Of a DNA stretch of 64,000 nt, positions 24,260 through 32,994 are shown piece by piece. The number at the start of each line of letters is the position of its first letter. Position 1 is the stretch's first letter. Location: contig NZ_CP007453.1 of assembly GCF_000597865.1 (NCBI RefSeq), positions 248,001 through 312,000 of the forward strand. Direction: 5' to 3'. This stretch comes from Peptoclostridium acidaminophilum DSM 3953. Lineage in GTDB: Bacteria > Bacillota > Clostridia > Peptostreptococcales > Peptostreptococcaceae. The notes beneath the pieces were generated by a model that saw only the letters and a program-made list of their open reading frames with translations, was not told where the DNA came from and searched no databases. The position numbers and the translations under genes are program-made.

Positions 24260-25507
24260 ATGGACATAGACAATTTGATTATTGAAAACATTGATAGCCC
24301 GCATGAACTGGAGAAGATGTACAGAGATGACCCCGAGGCTTTCATTAGGTCATTCTCATACGCCTTGGAACAGAACCCTGATTCACAGGTGCTTGCCGTT
24401 TGGCATGAAAGGTTGAATTTCAAAGAGACGCCAAATACAGAAAAAGCTTCATTGCTCAAGAAGGATTTCCTGCTTATGGGCATTCTGGCGATTCTGGCCG
24501 GTATAAGCACCAGGATAATTCTCCACTTTGTGGAAATGGAGGCGATAGCCCCTATCAACCTTGTTTTTGGGGTAGTCCCTTTTATTGCCGCCTATTTTGT
24601 ATACAATAATACTCCAAAGAAAAATGTTATGTCCATGCTTGCAGCATTATTCCTGATACCTGTTTTTTATATTAATCTGCTGCCGCTGGAGCTAACCGAC
24701 AGCATTATAATGGCTTATCTGCACCTTCCCGTTTTCATGTGGATATTGCTAGGTCTTGCCTTTACAGGAGATGAATATGGCATAGGCAGCGCAAGATTAG
24801 CATATCTTAAATTCAATGGGGAATTTTGCATAGTCTACGCCAGCATGGCAATCAGTGGTATGCTGCTAACGGGATTGACAATGCAGCTGTTTAGCTTTGT
24901 CGGCATGGACATATCCGAATTTTATTTTAAAAATGTCGTTTTATTTGGCGCCGCCGCTCTCTCTGTTGTTGCCACATACCTGGTGTCAAAAAACCTGAAG
25001 TTTGCCCAAAACATTGCGCCGTATATAGCCAAAATTTTCAGTCCACTTGTGCTGCTTACGCTGATAGCCTACCTTGCAACTGTCGTCGTGGCAGGGAAAA
25101 ATCCGTTTCTGGACCGCAATTTCCTCATATCATTTAACGGAATACTCCTTAGCGCACTGGCCGTAACCATATTCTCAATCACCGGTAGCGGCGCTGATGA
25201 AAAGAAGAATATTTCTGATTATATTAATTTTGCTCTGATTGTACTCGCTCTTGTAATTGACAGCGTGGCTTTATCAGCCATAGTGTTCAGGCTTTCTTCC
25301 TATGGCATAACGCCCAATAGAATAGCTGTTTTAGGAGTGAATATACTTATCTGGGCCAATCTGCTTTGGATTATGGTTTCGTACGTGGGCTTTTTGAGCA
25401 ATAAAACGGGACCCTCGAGCGTCCAGGATTCCATTACCAAATATTTGCCGGTCTATGGGCTTTGGGCGGCCCTTGTTACATTTACTTTTCCTTTGATATT
25501 CAACTAG
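24260..25507 (+). CDS. Polytopic membrane protein of unknown function
   Basis: 415 aa. A soluble, acidic N-terminus (about 1-72) is followed by roughly 11-12 hydrophobic helices spread evenly to the C-terminus. I do not recognise the family with confidence; the soluble head plus even helices resembles uncharacterised DUF membrane proteins of Firmicutes. No ATPase, transporter signature or catalytic motif is apparent. The start follows AAGGAGGGGG. It stands alone, with 176 bp before the next gene. Confidence 0.6.
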   Translation: MDIDNLIIENIDSPHELEKMYRDDPEAFIRSFSYALEQNPDSQVLAVWHERLNFKETPNTEKASLLKKDFLLMGILAILAGISTRIILHFVEMEAIAPINLVFGVVPFIAAYFVYNNTPKKNVMSMLAALFLIPVFYINLLPLELTDSIIMAYLHLPVFMWILLGLAFTGDEYGIGSARLAYLKFNGEFCIVYASMAISGMLLTGLTMQLFSFVGMDISEFYFKNVVLFGAAALSVVATYLVSKNLKFAQNIAPYIAKIFSPLVLLTLIAYLATVVVAGKNPFLDRNFLISFNGILLSALAVTIFSITGSGADEKKNISDYINFALIVLALVIDSVALSAIVFRLSSYGITPNRIAVLGVNILIWANLLWIMVSYVGFLSNKTGPSSVQDSITKYLPVYGLWAALVTFTFPLIFN

Positions 25508-25683
25508 AATAAAGAGGAGTCAAAGCGTTAAAATTTAATGATATTCCAGTTCAAGTTGGGGATACTAAGGCTTGAATTGAAGAAGCTATTAAGTGAATGA
25601 GTCTCAGCAATGGGTATTAATATGAAATAAAGCAAGGGCGATTGATATTGGAGACATGCAGTAATAAAAAATTAGAGGGGGTA

Positions 25684-26049
25684 ATGGATATGACTAAAAA
25701 ATTTTTGCTGGAACAGTGCAGAAGGTCGAGGCTGATAGACCATAAAGAAACCATGAACGAAGCATACTGGATCAATCATGACAAGGGGCACGAGGCGCTT
25801 AGATCAGAATTTGAGGAGATCCTGAAATCAATGGCTGTTGTAAACCGTAAATATTTAAAAATTTGGCTAAGGGTCGAAATGCAAGCAAGTGAAGAGGTAT
25901 TGGATGAGCTGGATGCAAAGTACGATTATACATTAGAAGACATGAGCCCAGAGGATGATGAGAAATATTCATATTATGAAGGCAGAGATTGCATGGCTGA
26001 TTTGCTTATGAGGATTGTCATGAAAAAGGAATATATCTGGAAAATTTAG
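25684..26049 (+). CDS. Small soluble protein, unknown
   Basis: 121 aa, mostly helical and charged, with many E, D, K and R, and an acidic stretch MSPEDDEKYSYYEGRD near the end. There is no signal peptide or membrane segment. AGAGGGGG precedes ATG 25684; ATG 25690 is equally possible on spacing. No family is recognised. It is followed 28 nt later by a small membrane protein, probably in the same transcript. Confidence 0.5.
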   Translation: MDMTKKFLLEQCRRSRLIDHKETMNEAYWINHDKGHEALRSEFEEILKSMAVVNRKYLKIWLRVEMQASEEVLDELDAKYDYTLEDMSPEDDEKYSYYEGRDCMADLLMRIVMKKEYIWKI

Positions 26050-26077
26050 GCGGTTTGGCTTTCGGGAGGACGATATC

Positions 26078-26410
26078 ATGCTGACAGGCAGAATGAAAAT
26101 ATGTATTGCCGCAGGAGCAGTTCTAGGCTTGTTTTGCATTATTGGTGCTTCGATAAGATCGGGCTTTGAAAAGGATGCAGTATATTTGTTTTCGTTTTGG
26201 TATAACAGGCTGCTTATGGGAGTTGTGGTAGGACTGGCAGAACAAGTCAAAAATCTTCAAAAGGCGATCATAAGGGGAGCACTCTTTGGATTGCTTGTTT
26301 CATTTGCATTTTATAGTGCTACAGGCTTTTATGATTCTGTGGGGTTTGCTGCGGGAATTATATACGGGATTATAATTGAATATATCGCCTTCAAATACGT
26401 AAAAGAATAA
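26078..26410 (+). CDS. Small membrane protein, unknown
   Basis: 110 aa with about three to four hydrophobic segments (about 7-25, 42-54, 66-86, 88-105) and short loops. There is no conserved motif I can name. The ATG follows GGGAGGACG. It ends just before an intrinsic terminator. Shared orientation and 28-nt spacing suggest an operon with the preceding small soluble protein. Confidence 0.5.
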   Translation: MLTGRMKICIAAGAVLGLFCIIGASIRSGFEKDAVYLFSFWYNRLLMGVVVGLAEQVKNLQKAIIRGALFGLLVSFAFYSATGFYDSVGFAAGIIYGIIIEYIAFKYVKE

Positions 26411-26436
26411 GCTCTGTTTATAAAAGCAATAGAGAA

Positions 26437-26480
26437 AAAACAACAAAAACCTTGGTTTTCAAGGTTTTTTGTTGTTTTTT
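26437..26480 (+). terminator. Intrinsic terminator
   Basis: Long A/T-rich stem AACAACAAAAACCTTG against CAAGGTTTTTTGTTGTT with a 4-nt loop and trailing T-run. Confidence 0.8.
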
Positions 26481-26503
26481 GAAAAATTCGAATGAGATTG
26501 CAT

Positions 26504-26546
26504 GAAAACATTTTCACGGTTTACACTTTGAGAAGAAAATGTTTTC
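26504..26546. promoter_or_regulatory. Paired operator-like inverted repeat upstream of the MFS/M20D operon
   Basis: GAAAACATTTTC (26504-26515) and its exact reverse complement GAAAATGTTTTC (26535-26546). Each half is itself nearly palindromic, and they are 31 bp apart, about three helical turns. They lie 40-80 bp before the -35 of the promoter at 26587. Confidence 0.5.
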
Positions 26547-26586
26547 AGGTGCACATTTTTTCAAAAAAACAAGAAAAGTATTTGCG

Positions 26587-26616
26587 TTGAGATGCGATTG
26601 TGAGAGATGTTATCAT
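26587..26616 (+). promoter_or_regulatory. Promoter of the MFS transporter/amidohydrolase operon
   Basis: TTGAGA, 18 bp, TATCAT; about 48 bp before ATG 26664. Confidence 0.55.
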
Positions 26617-26663
26617 AAATACAAGGATAACGATTGCACAATATTGCAGGAGGGGAGAATTAT

Positions 26664-27941
26664 ATGGAAATCAAACAGGAAGACATAAGGAAGGTTGAAA
26701 GCTACAGATGGGTGGTATGGACCATACTGGCGCTTATGTACATCTTCGTAACTTTCCACCGTATGGCTACGGGGGTTGTAAAGAGTGATCTTGAAGAAAC
26801 TTTTAAAATAGGGGCCGCTCAGTTTGCAAACATAGGGTCGATGTACTTCTACGCATATTTTTTAATGCAGATACCATCGGGTATACTTGCAGACAAAATA
26901 GGGCCTAAAAAAACAGTAACCTGGTTTTCGATACTTGCGGCAGTAGGTTCTGTAGTATTCGGATTGGCTCCGAATCTTACAGTTGCCTATATTGGAAGGT
27001 TCCTTGTTGGAATAGGAGTATCGGTTGTTTTCATATGCCTTATTAAAATCCAGTCGCGCTGGTTCTATTCGAAAAACTTTGCGCTTATGATTGGTTTCGT
27101 AGGCTTGGCGGCAAACGCGGGAGCGCTCCTTGCTCAGACGCCGCTAGTATATGCAGCTAGCGCATTTGGATGGAGAAGCACATTCGTATACCTTGGAGCC
27201 GCAATGGTGTTTTTCGCTGTACTGACAATGATATTTGTAAAGGATGATCCGACTGACATTGGGCTTCCGGGCATGGATGAGCTCGAAGGCAGACCTGCAG
27301 TCAAGGTTGATTTAAAGGTTGGAGAGGCATTAAAGTCCGTACTTTCAAATCCAAGGACATGGACTGTATCGGTAGTAAACATAGGAATGTATGTAGGCTA
27401 TATTGTCCTGCTTGGACAATTCGGGGTTCCTTACCTTATGACAGGCTACGGACTCGAAAAGGTCCAGGCGGCAAACCTCATAATTTCGGCTGTTATTGGC
27501 TCGGCTGTAGGCGCAATGGCAATAGGCTATGTATCTGACAAAATAATGAAGAGAAAGATTGTGCTTGTTCTTCTAAGCGCAATAACTCTAGCGGCATGGA
27601 TAGTGTTCATATACTTCAAATTGCCAGTTGGCATGCTTCCTGCGTTCCTGTTCATGCACGGATTCGTTATGACGAATTTCACTATGACATGGACAATAGC
27701 AAACGAGGTAAACGACAGAAGGCTTGCTGGAATTGCAACTGGTGTTGTAAACTGCGTGGGCTTTGCGGGAGCGGCAACCATACCTGTTTATATGGGAAAA
27801 ATACTGGACGCCAACCTGGCGAATCCTCTGATAGGATACCAAAAGGCGTATTTCGTTTTAATAGTAGTAGTTGCGATAAGTCTTGTAGCTTCGTTTTTCG
27901 CTACAGAAACCAATGCAAAGAATGTCTACGAAAGCAAATAG
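26664..27941 (+). CDS. MFS transporter
   Basis: 425 aa with 12 predicted helices. The MFS loop 2-3 motif appears as GILADKIGPKKTV, and the loop 8-9 counterpart as GYVSDKIMKRKI. Overall similarity in pattern is to the nitrate/oxalate-formate/anion-cation side of the superfamily. ATG 26664 follows AGGAGGGG; the upstream ATG at 26634 has no ribosome site. It is followed after 56 nt by an M20D amidohydrolase, suggesting import of an N-acyl amino acid or related amide that the enzyme then splits; this pairing is inference. Confidence 0.85.
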   Translation: MEIKQEDIRKVESYRWVVWTILALMYIFVTFHRMATGVVKSDLEETFKIGAAQFANIGSMYFYAYFLMQIPSGILADKIGPKKTVTWFSILAAVGSVVFGLAPNLTVAYIGRFLVGIGVSVVFICLIKIQSRWFYSKNFALMIGFVGLAANAGALLAQTPLVYAASAFGWRSTFVYLGAAMVFFAVLTMIFVKDDPTDIGLPGMDELEGRPAVKVDLKVGEALKSVLSNPRTWTVSVVNIGMYVGYIVLLGQFGVPYLMTGYGLEKVQAANLIISAVIGSAVGAMAIGYVSDKIMKRKIVLVLLSAITLAAWIVFIYFKLPVGMLPAFLFMHGFVMTNFTMTWTIANEVNDRRLAGIATGVVNCVGFAGAATIPVYMGKILDANLANPLIGYQKAYFVLIVVVAISLVASFFATETNAKNVYESK

Positions 27942-27997
27942 ATACTGAAATATATATGAAAGCAAATAAAATGAACCAAAATGAGGAGGCTTGTATT

Positions 27998-29182
27998 ATG
28001 TCAAGCATACTAGATAAGGCGAAGGCAATTGAAGGGTATATCATAGATTTCAGAAGAGACCTGCATGAGCATCCTGAGCTCAGTGGACAGGAGATAAGAA
28101 CGCAAGGGAGGATCATGGAGGAGCTCGACAAGCTTGGAATACCCTATGAAAAAGCGGGAAACGCCTCTGTGATAGCTACACTGAAAGGTGAAAAAAGCGG
28201 TAAAACAGTAGCCCTAAGAGGAGACACAGATGCTCTGCCGATGCAGGAACAGTCTGGAGTTGAGTATGCATCTAAGAATCCAGGCGTATTCCATGGTTGC
28301 GGTCATGACGCCCATGCGGCAATGCTTCTTGGAGCCGCCAAGGTACTTTCAGATATGAAGGCTGATATAGCAGGCGAAGTTAGATTCTTCTTCCAGGAAG
28401 GGGAAGAGACATTCTCTGGTGCGAAGAAAATAGTAGAAGCCGGTGGAATGGATGGAGTTGACGCGGTTTTCGGAATGCATGGAATGCCTTTCTTTGGAAA
28501 TGAAATATTGGAAACTGGCGAATATGATATGACTCCTGGATATAGAATGGCTGGGTGCGACACTATATACGTCAAGTTTGAAGGCGTTTCGGGCCACGGC
28601 TCAGCACCAAACCTTGCAAAGGATACGGTACACCCTGCTTGCTTGTTTGTAACAGATTTACAGGGAATCGCCACAAAGAATGTAGATCCTCAGCAGCCTA
28701 TTGTACTTTCAGTAGGAAGGATTGCCGGAGGAACAAAGGCGAACATCATTTCTAAATATTCGGAAGTTGATATTTCAATGAGATATTTCGATCAGAAAGT
28801 TAGAGAAACAGTTCATGAAGCTATAAAGAGACATGCAAAGGCAATAGCTGACGCCTATGAAATAAAAGTAGATGTAGTTATAGAAGAGAGTGCTCTTAGC
28901 CTTTACAATGACGAAGAAATAACATCCATAGCTCAGAACTCTGCAATCAAAATTTTTGGAGAAGGCAAAAGAAAGACTCTGCCAAGATTTATGGGTTCAG
29001 AGGACATGCCTTACTACTTCCAGCATGCAAAAGGAGCATATGCTTTCCTGGGCTATTACAACAAGGAGAAGGATTCCGTATACTTCCCGCATCATGAGAA
29101 GTATAAGATTGACGAGGATATGCTCAAGTTTGGAACAGCTCTGCATGTGCAGTTCGCTCTTGATTTCCTTGCTGAAAAATAA
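27998..29182 (+). CDS. M20D amidohydrolase (N-acyl amino acid / hippurate hydrolase type)
   Basis: 394 aa, metal-dependent amidohydrolase releasing amino acids from N-acyl or peptide-like conjugates. Family motifs: RRDLHEHPELSG near the N-terminus, DTDALPMQEQSG, GCGHDAHAAMLLGA (metal ligands Cys and His), FQEGEETFSGAKK (Glu-Glu), GMHGMPFFG, and a C-terminal GSEDMPYYFQH. ATG 27998 follows GAGGAGG; a longer in-frame extension to 27596 lies in a wrong frame of the MFS gene and is not used. It forms an operon with the MFS gene. Its last 91 nt overlap the convergent membrane-protein gene on the other strand. Confidence 0.9.
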   Translation: MSSILDKAKAIEGYIIDFRRDLHEHPELSGQEIRTQGRIMEELDKLGIPYEKAGNASVIATLKGEKSGKTVALRGDTDALPMQEQSGVEYASKNPGVFHGCGHDAHAAMLLGAAKVLSDMKADIAGEVRFFFQEGEETFSGAKKIVEAGGMDGVDAVFGMHGMPFFGNEILETGEYDMTPGYRMAGCDTIYVKFEGVSGHGSAPNLAKDTVHPACLFVTDLQGIATKNVDPQQPIVLSVGRIAGGTKANIISKYSEVDISMRYFDQKVRETVHEAIKRHAKAIADAYEIKVDVVIEESALSLYNDEEITSIAQNSAIKIFGEGKRKTLPRFMGSEDMPYYFQHAKGAYAFLGYYNKEKDSVYFPHHEKYKIDEDMLKFGTALHVQFALDFLAEK

Positions 29183-29589
29183 TATGGATACTGAAAAAGC
29201 AGAGATTTCATTTTAAGAACATGGAATAAAACTGCTCCGACAAGAACCAAAACCAGAGCTCTGTGTATCTTAAGCCAGTTTTTCATCTTGTACCTTGGGC
29301 CGGCCCAGCCGAAAAAAACGACTGCAAGTATTATCAGCCACGCGAAATATCCAGAGTGCAGCCTGAAGCCTCCAAGCAGCATGTAGCCGTGAATTGTTGC
29401 AGTTACAGCCAGCATGCCACCCATATAAGGGTGGATTTTTTTTAGGAGCTTTGCGCTTCTCTTCAGAGTCTCGCTTTTATTTTTAAAAAGATGCTTGTTT
29501 ATCCTCCTCACTATATACATACTCACCTGAGTACTTGCAAGAATTATGTTAATCCATCCCAAGAGTTTCAGCACTTCATAGCTATTCAA
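29092..29589 (-). CDS. Four-helix membrane protein with two His pairs, probable cytochrome b
   Basis: 165 aa with four hydrophobic helices (about 10-28, 53-74, 80-97, 108-126). His53 and His67 sit on helix two, and His109 and His123 on helix four, each pair 14 residues apart, the pattern of two bis-His hemes in a helix bundle (as in cytochrome b561/ferric-reductase-like proteins). The TTG start overlaps the stop of the upstream lipoprotein gene by 8 nt, so they are coupled. The tail after residue 130 (ARKSRANCTCRAVP) is polar, runs antisense to the amidohydrolase end, and may be non-homologous. A membrane electron carrier partnered with the b5-like lipoprotein is likely but inferred. Confidence 0.65.
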   Translation of the reverse strand: MNSYEVLKLLGWINIILASTQVSMYIVRRINKHLFKNKSETLKRSAKLLKKIHPYMGGMLAVTATIHGYMLLGGFRLHSGYFAWLIILAVVFFGWAGPRYKMKNWLKIHRALVLVLVGAVLFHVLKMKSLLFQYPYYFSARKSRANCTCRAVPNLSISSSILYFS

Positions 29590-29959
29590 CTATCTTACCC
29601 ACTGCCTTCAGGCCTTCAAGCTTTGAATATCCATGAGGGGCATCCTTCAGCATCTGAGATATGTCCTGGCCTGCCGAGACTTTCCCGTGCATGCCCTCAT
29701 TCCAGTTGGGATGCTCTGTAACCTCGTAAACAATCCCGTCAACTGCTACATATGCAGGATTTCCATCTTTGCCGTTGTACTTTGCCAGTTCATCCAAAGT
29801 GATTTCCAAAGACTCGCCGGCCTCATTAGCGCCCTGCTCCTGACCGTTCTCCTGCGCCTGGTTTTGTGGCTCCTGAGTTTGCTCTTGATTTGAACATCCC
29901 CCAAGCACTGCAAGCGCAAAAACAATTGAAAAAGCAAGCGACAATACTCTCGTTTTCAT
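29582..29959 (-). CDS. Lipoprotein with cytochrome b5-like heme-binding domain
   Basis: 125 aa. Signal peptide with lipobox LGGC (Cys22), a Gln/Glu/Asn-rich linker (about 23-50), then a cytochrome b5-like domain (about 51-125) starting ITLDELAKYNGKDG. Candidate axial heme ligands are His91 (GMHGKVSAG) and His109 (APHGYSKL). It is exported and anchored outside the membrane. AAAGGAGG precedes the ATG. It is the first gene of a two-gene operon with the four-helix membrane protein, together suggesting an extracytoplasmic electron-transfer pair. The external acceptor is unknown. Confidence 0.8.
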   Translation of the reverse strand: MKTRVLSLAFSIVFALAVLGGCSNQEQTQEPQNQAQENGQEQGANEAGESLEITLDELAKYNGKDGNPAYVAVDGIVYEVTEHPNWNEGMHGKVSAGQDISQMLKDAPHGYSKLEGLKAVGKIVE

Positions 29960-30227
29960 AAACAGCCTCCTTTCAAGATGAATTGATTGTTTTTCGGCAT
30001 AAATTCAGGTTGCACGTTAATTATAGTTTTATTACCCGTTTTGCAATTAAAAACACTACAACAACCACAAAAGTAAATCCAAAAAATTGGGCGCGTTTCT
30101 TTACCGTATTTTGGGTATAGATAAAACCTACAGCAATAACTCAATTGCGTAAGAAGTGTCAATTGGCTCGAGATATTGAATTTGCGTTTAAAATAATTCA
30201 GATAAAAGCAGACGGGAAGTGATGTTT

Positions 30228-31130
30228 ATGAAGATTGGTATAGTATACGGCGGTATTTCTGCGGAAAGAGAAGTTTCGCTGAATTCAGGCGAAGAAGTTT
30301 TTGCTGCCTTTGACAAGGAAAAATATGACGTAGTGAAGATTAGGATAGATGGTATGGAAGATTTGGCCAAATGCAAAGGGCTGGATTTTGCATACATTGT
30401 TCTCCATGGAAGGTTTGGAGAGGACGGCATGGTTCAGAGTGTTCTCGAGAGCTACAACATACCTTATACAGGCTCAGGCCCTATGTCAAGCGCACTCTGC
30501 ATGGACAAGGACATAACAAAGAGAGTATTAAAGAGCGCAGGCATAAACACAGCGCCATGGCTTTCGGTGGCTTCGATGGAAGATATAGATTATGACTATG
30601 TTGACAGCATGGGCTATCCTGTGGTTGTCAAACCGAATTGCGGTGGTTCAAGTGTTGCAACCAACCTTGTCAAGAAAAAAGAGCTCCTGGACGATGCGGT
30701 CGCATTGGCATTCCAGTATGATAACGAAGTTATCATAGAAAAATTTATAAAGGGAGATGAGATAAGCTGCGTTATACTCGAGGACAAGGTCGTATCAGTT
30801 GTATTGATTAAGCATAATGCGGAATTCTTCGACTATGAGGCCAAGTATAAGGACAGCGGAACTCAAGAAACGGTAGTACGTTTCCCTGTTGAGCTGCACA
30901 ATCAAATTCTCGATATGGCCAACCTATGCTGGAAGGTTTGCAAATGCAAGGTTATGGGCAGGGTTGACATGATAATAAGTGAGGGCGTGCCTTATGTGCT
31001 TGAGCTTAACACACTGCCGGGACATACTAAAAACAGCATATTTCCCAAAGGAGTGCAGGGAGCAGGAATTAGCTACAAGGAAATGCTGGAAATTATAACT
31101 CAAGCATCATTGCAGGTAAAGAGAAAGTAA
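30228..31130 (+). CDS. ddl: D-alanine--D-alanine ligase
   Basis: 300 aa ATP-grasp enzyme forming D-Ala-D-Ala for peptidoglycan. N-terminal GIVYGGISAEREVSLNSG, the ATP-grasp lysine strand YPVVVKPNCGGSS, and the metal-binding end VDMIISEGVPYVLELNTLPGHT are all present. ATG 30228 is preferred on spacing from GGGAAG; ATG 30222 and GTG 30219 are in frame. Length is at the short end of the family (about 300-360), without obvious loss. Single gene closed by a terminator. Confidence 0.92.
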   Translation: MKIGIVYGGISAEREVSLNSGEEVFAAFDKEKYDVVKIRIDGMEDLAKCKGLDFAYIVLHGRFGEDGMVQSVLESYNIPYTGSGPMSSALCMDKDITKRVLKSAGINTAPWLSVASMEDIDYDYVDSMGYPVVVKPNCGGSSVATNLVKKKELLDDAVALAFQYDNEVIIEKFIKGDEISCVILEDKVVSVVLIKHNAEFFDYEAKYKDSGTQETVVRFPVELHNQILDMANLCWKVCKCKVMGRVDMIISEGVPYVLELNTLPGHTKNSIFPKGVQGAGISYKEMLEIITQASLQVKRK

Positions 31131-31168
31131 ACAAATCGAATTGGTAAAGAGATTAATATAGCTATATT

Positions 31169-31195
31169 CAAAAACCCTTTTTTAAAGGGTTTTTG
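31169..31195 (+). terminator. Intrinsic terminator of ddl
   Basis: CAAAAACCCTTT paired with AAAGGGTTTTTG around a T-rich loop. Confidence 0.8.
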
Positions 31196-31421
31196 TCGTT
31201 TTATGGGAAAAACCGACAAAAACACGAATGACAATCGGTAAATTTGAGGAACATGTTCACATTATTGATTCGGAATGATTTTAATTATAAATCAAATAAA
31301 GTTAAGCTAAATACATATATTAATTTCGTGGATGTGATTAATTATTTGTGGTATTATATAAAAGTAGAAGTGATGGACGGATATTGTTGAAAATATTTCG
31401 AATTGAAGAGGAGTGTATTCT

Positions 31422-32822
31422 ATGGGAGGATTATTTGGTGTTGCTTCAAAAAAGGATTGCGTATTAGACGTATATTTTGGAACTGATTACCATTCGCACC
31501 TTGGAACAAGAAAGGGCGGAATGGCTATCTGGTCTGGAAGCAGCTTTAATAGGGCAATCCACAACATCGAAAATATTCAGTTCAGGGCAAAATTTGAAGC
31601 TGAGCTTTTGGAATTCAAAGGCAATATGGGCATTGGCTGTATAAGCGATTCTGAGGCTCAGCCTCTGACTGTGCGATCACATCTTGGTCAATATTCAATA
31701 TGTACAGTCGGCAAAATCAACAACATGGATGAGATAGTTGCCAAGGCGTTTGAACATAAGATAATACATCTTATGGAGACAAGCAAAGGGGTTATAAACC
31801 CAACTGAGCTTGTTGCCGCAATCATTGACCAGGAAAATTCGTTCAAGGAAGGCCTGCTGAAAGCACAGGAACTGATTGAAGGCTCCTGTTCTATTCTGGT
31901 TCTGACTCCGAAGGGGATCTATGCCTCGAGGGATAAATTCGGAAGAACTCCACTTATAATAGGCAAGAAAGAGGACACATACTGCGTATCTTTTGAATCG
32001 TGTACCTTTGCAAATCTGGGATATATCTATGATTCCGAGCTTGGACCAGGAGAGATAGTTCTTCTGAGTCCCGACGGTGTTGAAAAAATTGCGCCACCTA
32101 AGGATAAACTGAAAATTTGTTCTTTCCTGTGGGTGTATTATGGCTATCCATCCTCAACATATGAGGGAGTTAGCGTGGAACTCATGCGTTACAGAAATGG
32201 TGCGTCAATGGCCAAAAATGACGATGTAGAAATCGACATGGTTGCTGGGGTTCCAGACTCGGGTGTTGGGCATGCCATAGGTTATTCGAACCAATCGAAA
32301 ATACCTTTTGGTCGTCCCTTCATAAAATACACACCAACCTGGTCGAGGAGTTTTATGCCGCAGGATCAGGACATAAGAAATCTTGTTGCAAGAATGAAGC
32401 TGATGCCGATTCCTGAGCTGGTTTCAGGCAAGCGACTCTTGTTTTGCGATGACTCGATTGTCCGCGGTACTCAGTTGAGAGAAACTGTGGACCTGCTGTA
32501 TAACTGCAATGCAAGTACTGTTCACATACGTTCGGCTTGCCCTCCGCTTGTGTTTGGTTGCCCATACCTTAATTTCTCGACTTCACGTTCGGAAATGGAC
32601 CTTGTGGCAAGACAGGCCATCATTGAGCTTGAAGGCAAGGAACCAGAGTCACTCAAGGAGTACTGCGATCCGGCTTCTGAAAAGTATGACGCCATGATTG
32701 AGTGCATCAAAAAGCGCCTCAATTTCTCCACGCTTAAATATCAGAACATCCATGATATGAGGGATGCGATAGGTATCGGCAAGGAAAAGCTGTGCACATA
32801 CTGCTGGAACGGAGAAGAATAA
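31422..32822 (+). CDS. PurF-like phosphoribosyltransferase without the glutaminase cysteine
   Basis: 466 aa, similar along its length to glutamine PRPP amidotransferase. The N-terminal Ntn domain is recognisable, but the first residues read MGGLFGV where PurF has the nucleophile (CGVFGI), and the HRGQ and HNGN elements are replaced (LGTRKGG, TVGKINN). Glutamine hydrolysis is therefore not expected. The PRPP loop FCDDSIVRGTQ (341-351) is intact, as are four Cys (233, 380, 458, 461) at places matching the [4Fe-4S] ligands of Bacillus PurF. ATG 31422 follows GAGGAG. It lies outside any purine operon. It may use free ammonia, have another phosphoribosyl role, or be regulatory. Confidence 0.8.
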   Translation: MGGLFGVASKKDCVLDVYFGTDYHSHLGTRKGGMAIWSGSSFNRAIHNIENIQFRAKFEAELLEFKGNMGIGCISDSEAQPLTVRSHLGQYSICTVGKINNMDEIVAKAFEHKIIHLMETSKGVINPTELVAAIIDQENSFKEGLLKAQELIEGSCSILVLTPKGIYASRDKFGRTPLIIGKKEDTYCVSFESCTFANLGYIYDSELGPGEIVLLSPDGVEKIAPPKDKLKICSFLWVYYGYPSSTYEGVSVELMRYRNGASMAKNDDVEIDMVAGVPDSGVGHAIGYSNQSKIPFGRPFIKYTPTWSRSFMPQDQDIRNLVARMKLMPIPELVSGKRLLFCDDSIVRGTQLRETVDLLYNCNASTVHIRSACPPLVFGCPYLNFSTSRSEMDLVARQAIIELEGKEPESLKEYCDPASEKYDAMIECIKKRLNFSTLKYQNIHDMRDAIGIGKEKLCTYCWNGEE

Positions 32823-32841
32823 CTACAAAATAAATTGCTAG

Positions 32842-32890
32842 AAGGTGCAGGGCAAAAACTAATAGTTTAATTGCCTTGCACCTTTTTTTT
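32842..32890 (+). terminator. Intrinsic terminator of the PurF-like gene
   Basis: AGGTGCA-G-GGCAA paired with TTGCC-T-TGCACCT, then eight T. Confidence 0.85.
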
Positions 32891-32921
32891 ATGATAAAAT
32901 AAAATAATACGGCAGATATAA

Positions 32922-32957
32922 TCGTACTTTAGTATGACATTAAGAATCACAGTATGA
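32922..32957. promoter_or_regulatory. AGTATGA motifs upstream of the first pepT
   Basis: Direct copies of AGTATGA at 32931-32937 and 32951-32957, 20 bp apart, plus an inverted TCGTACT at 32922-32928 that makes the first copy part of a small palindrome. They lie 38-73 bp before the pepT start. Compare 20186-20243 and 36931-36988. Confidence 0.5.
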
Positions 32958-32994
32958 TTATTAGTTGAATACATTAGACAAAGGATGAGAAACA

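Noticed and set aside
27596-27997. N-terminal extension of the M20D amidohydrolase
   Set aside because: It lies in a wrong frame over the MFS gene end; a proper ribosome site and the family-typical N-terminus occur at ATG 27998.
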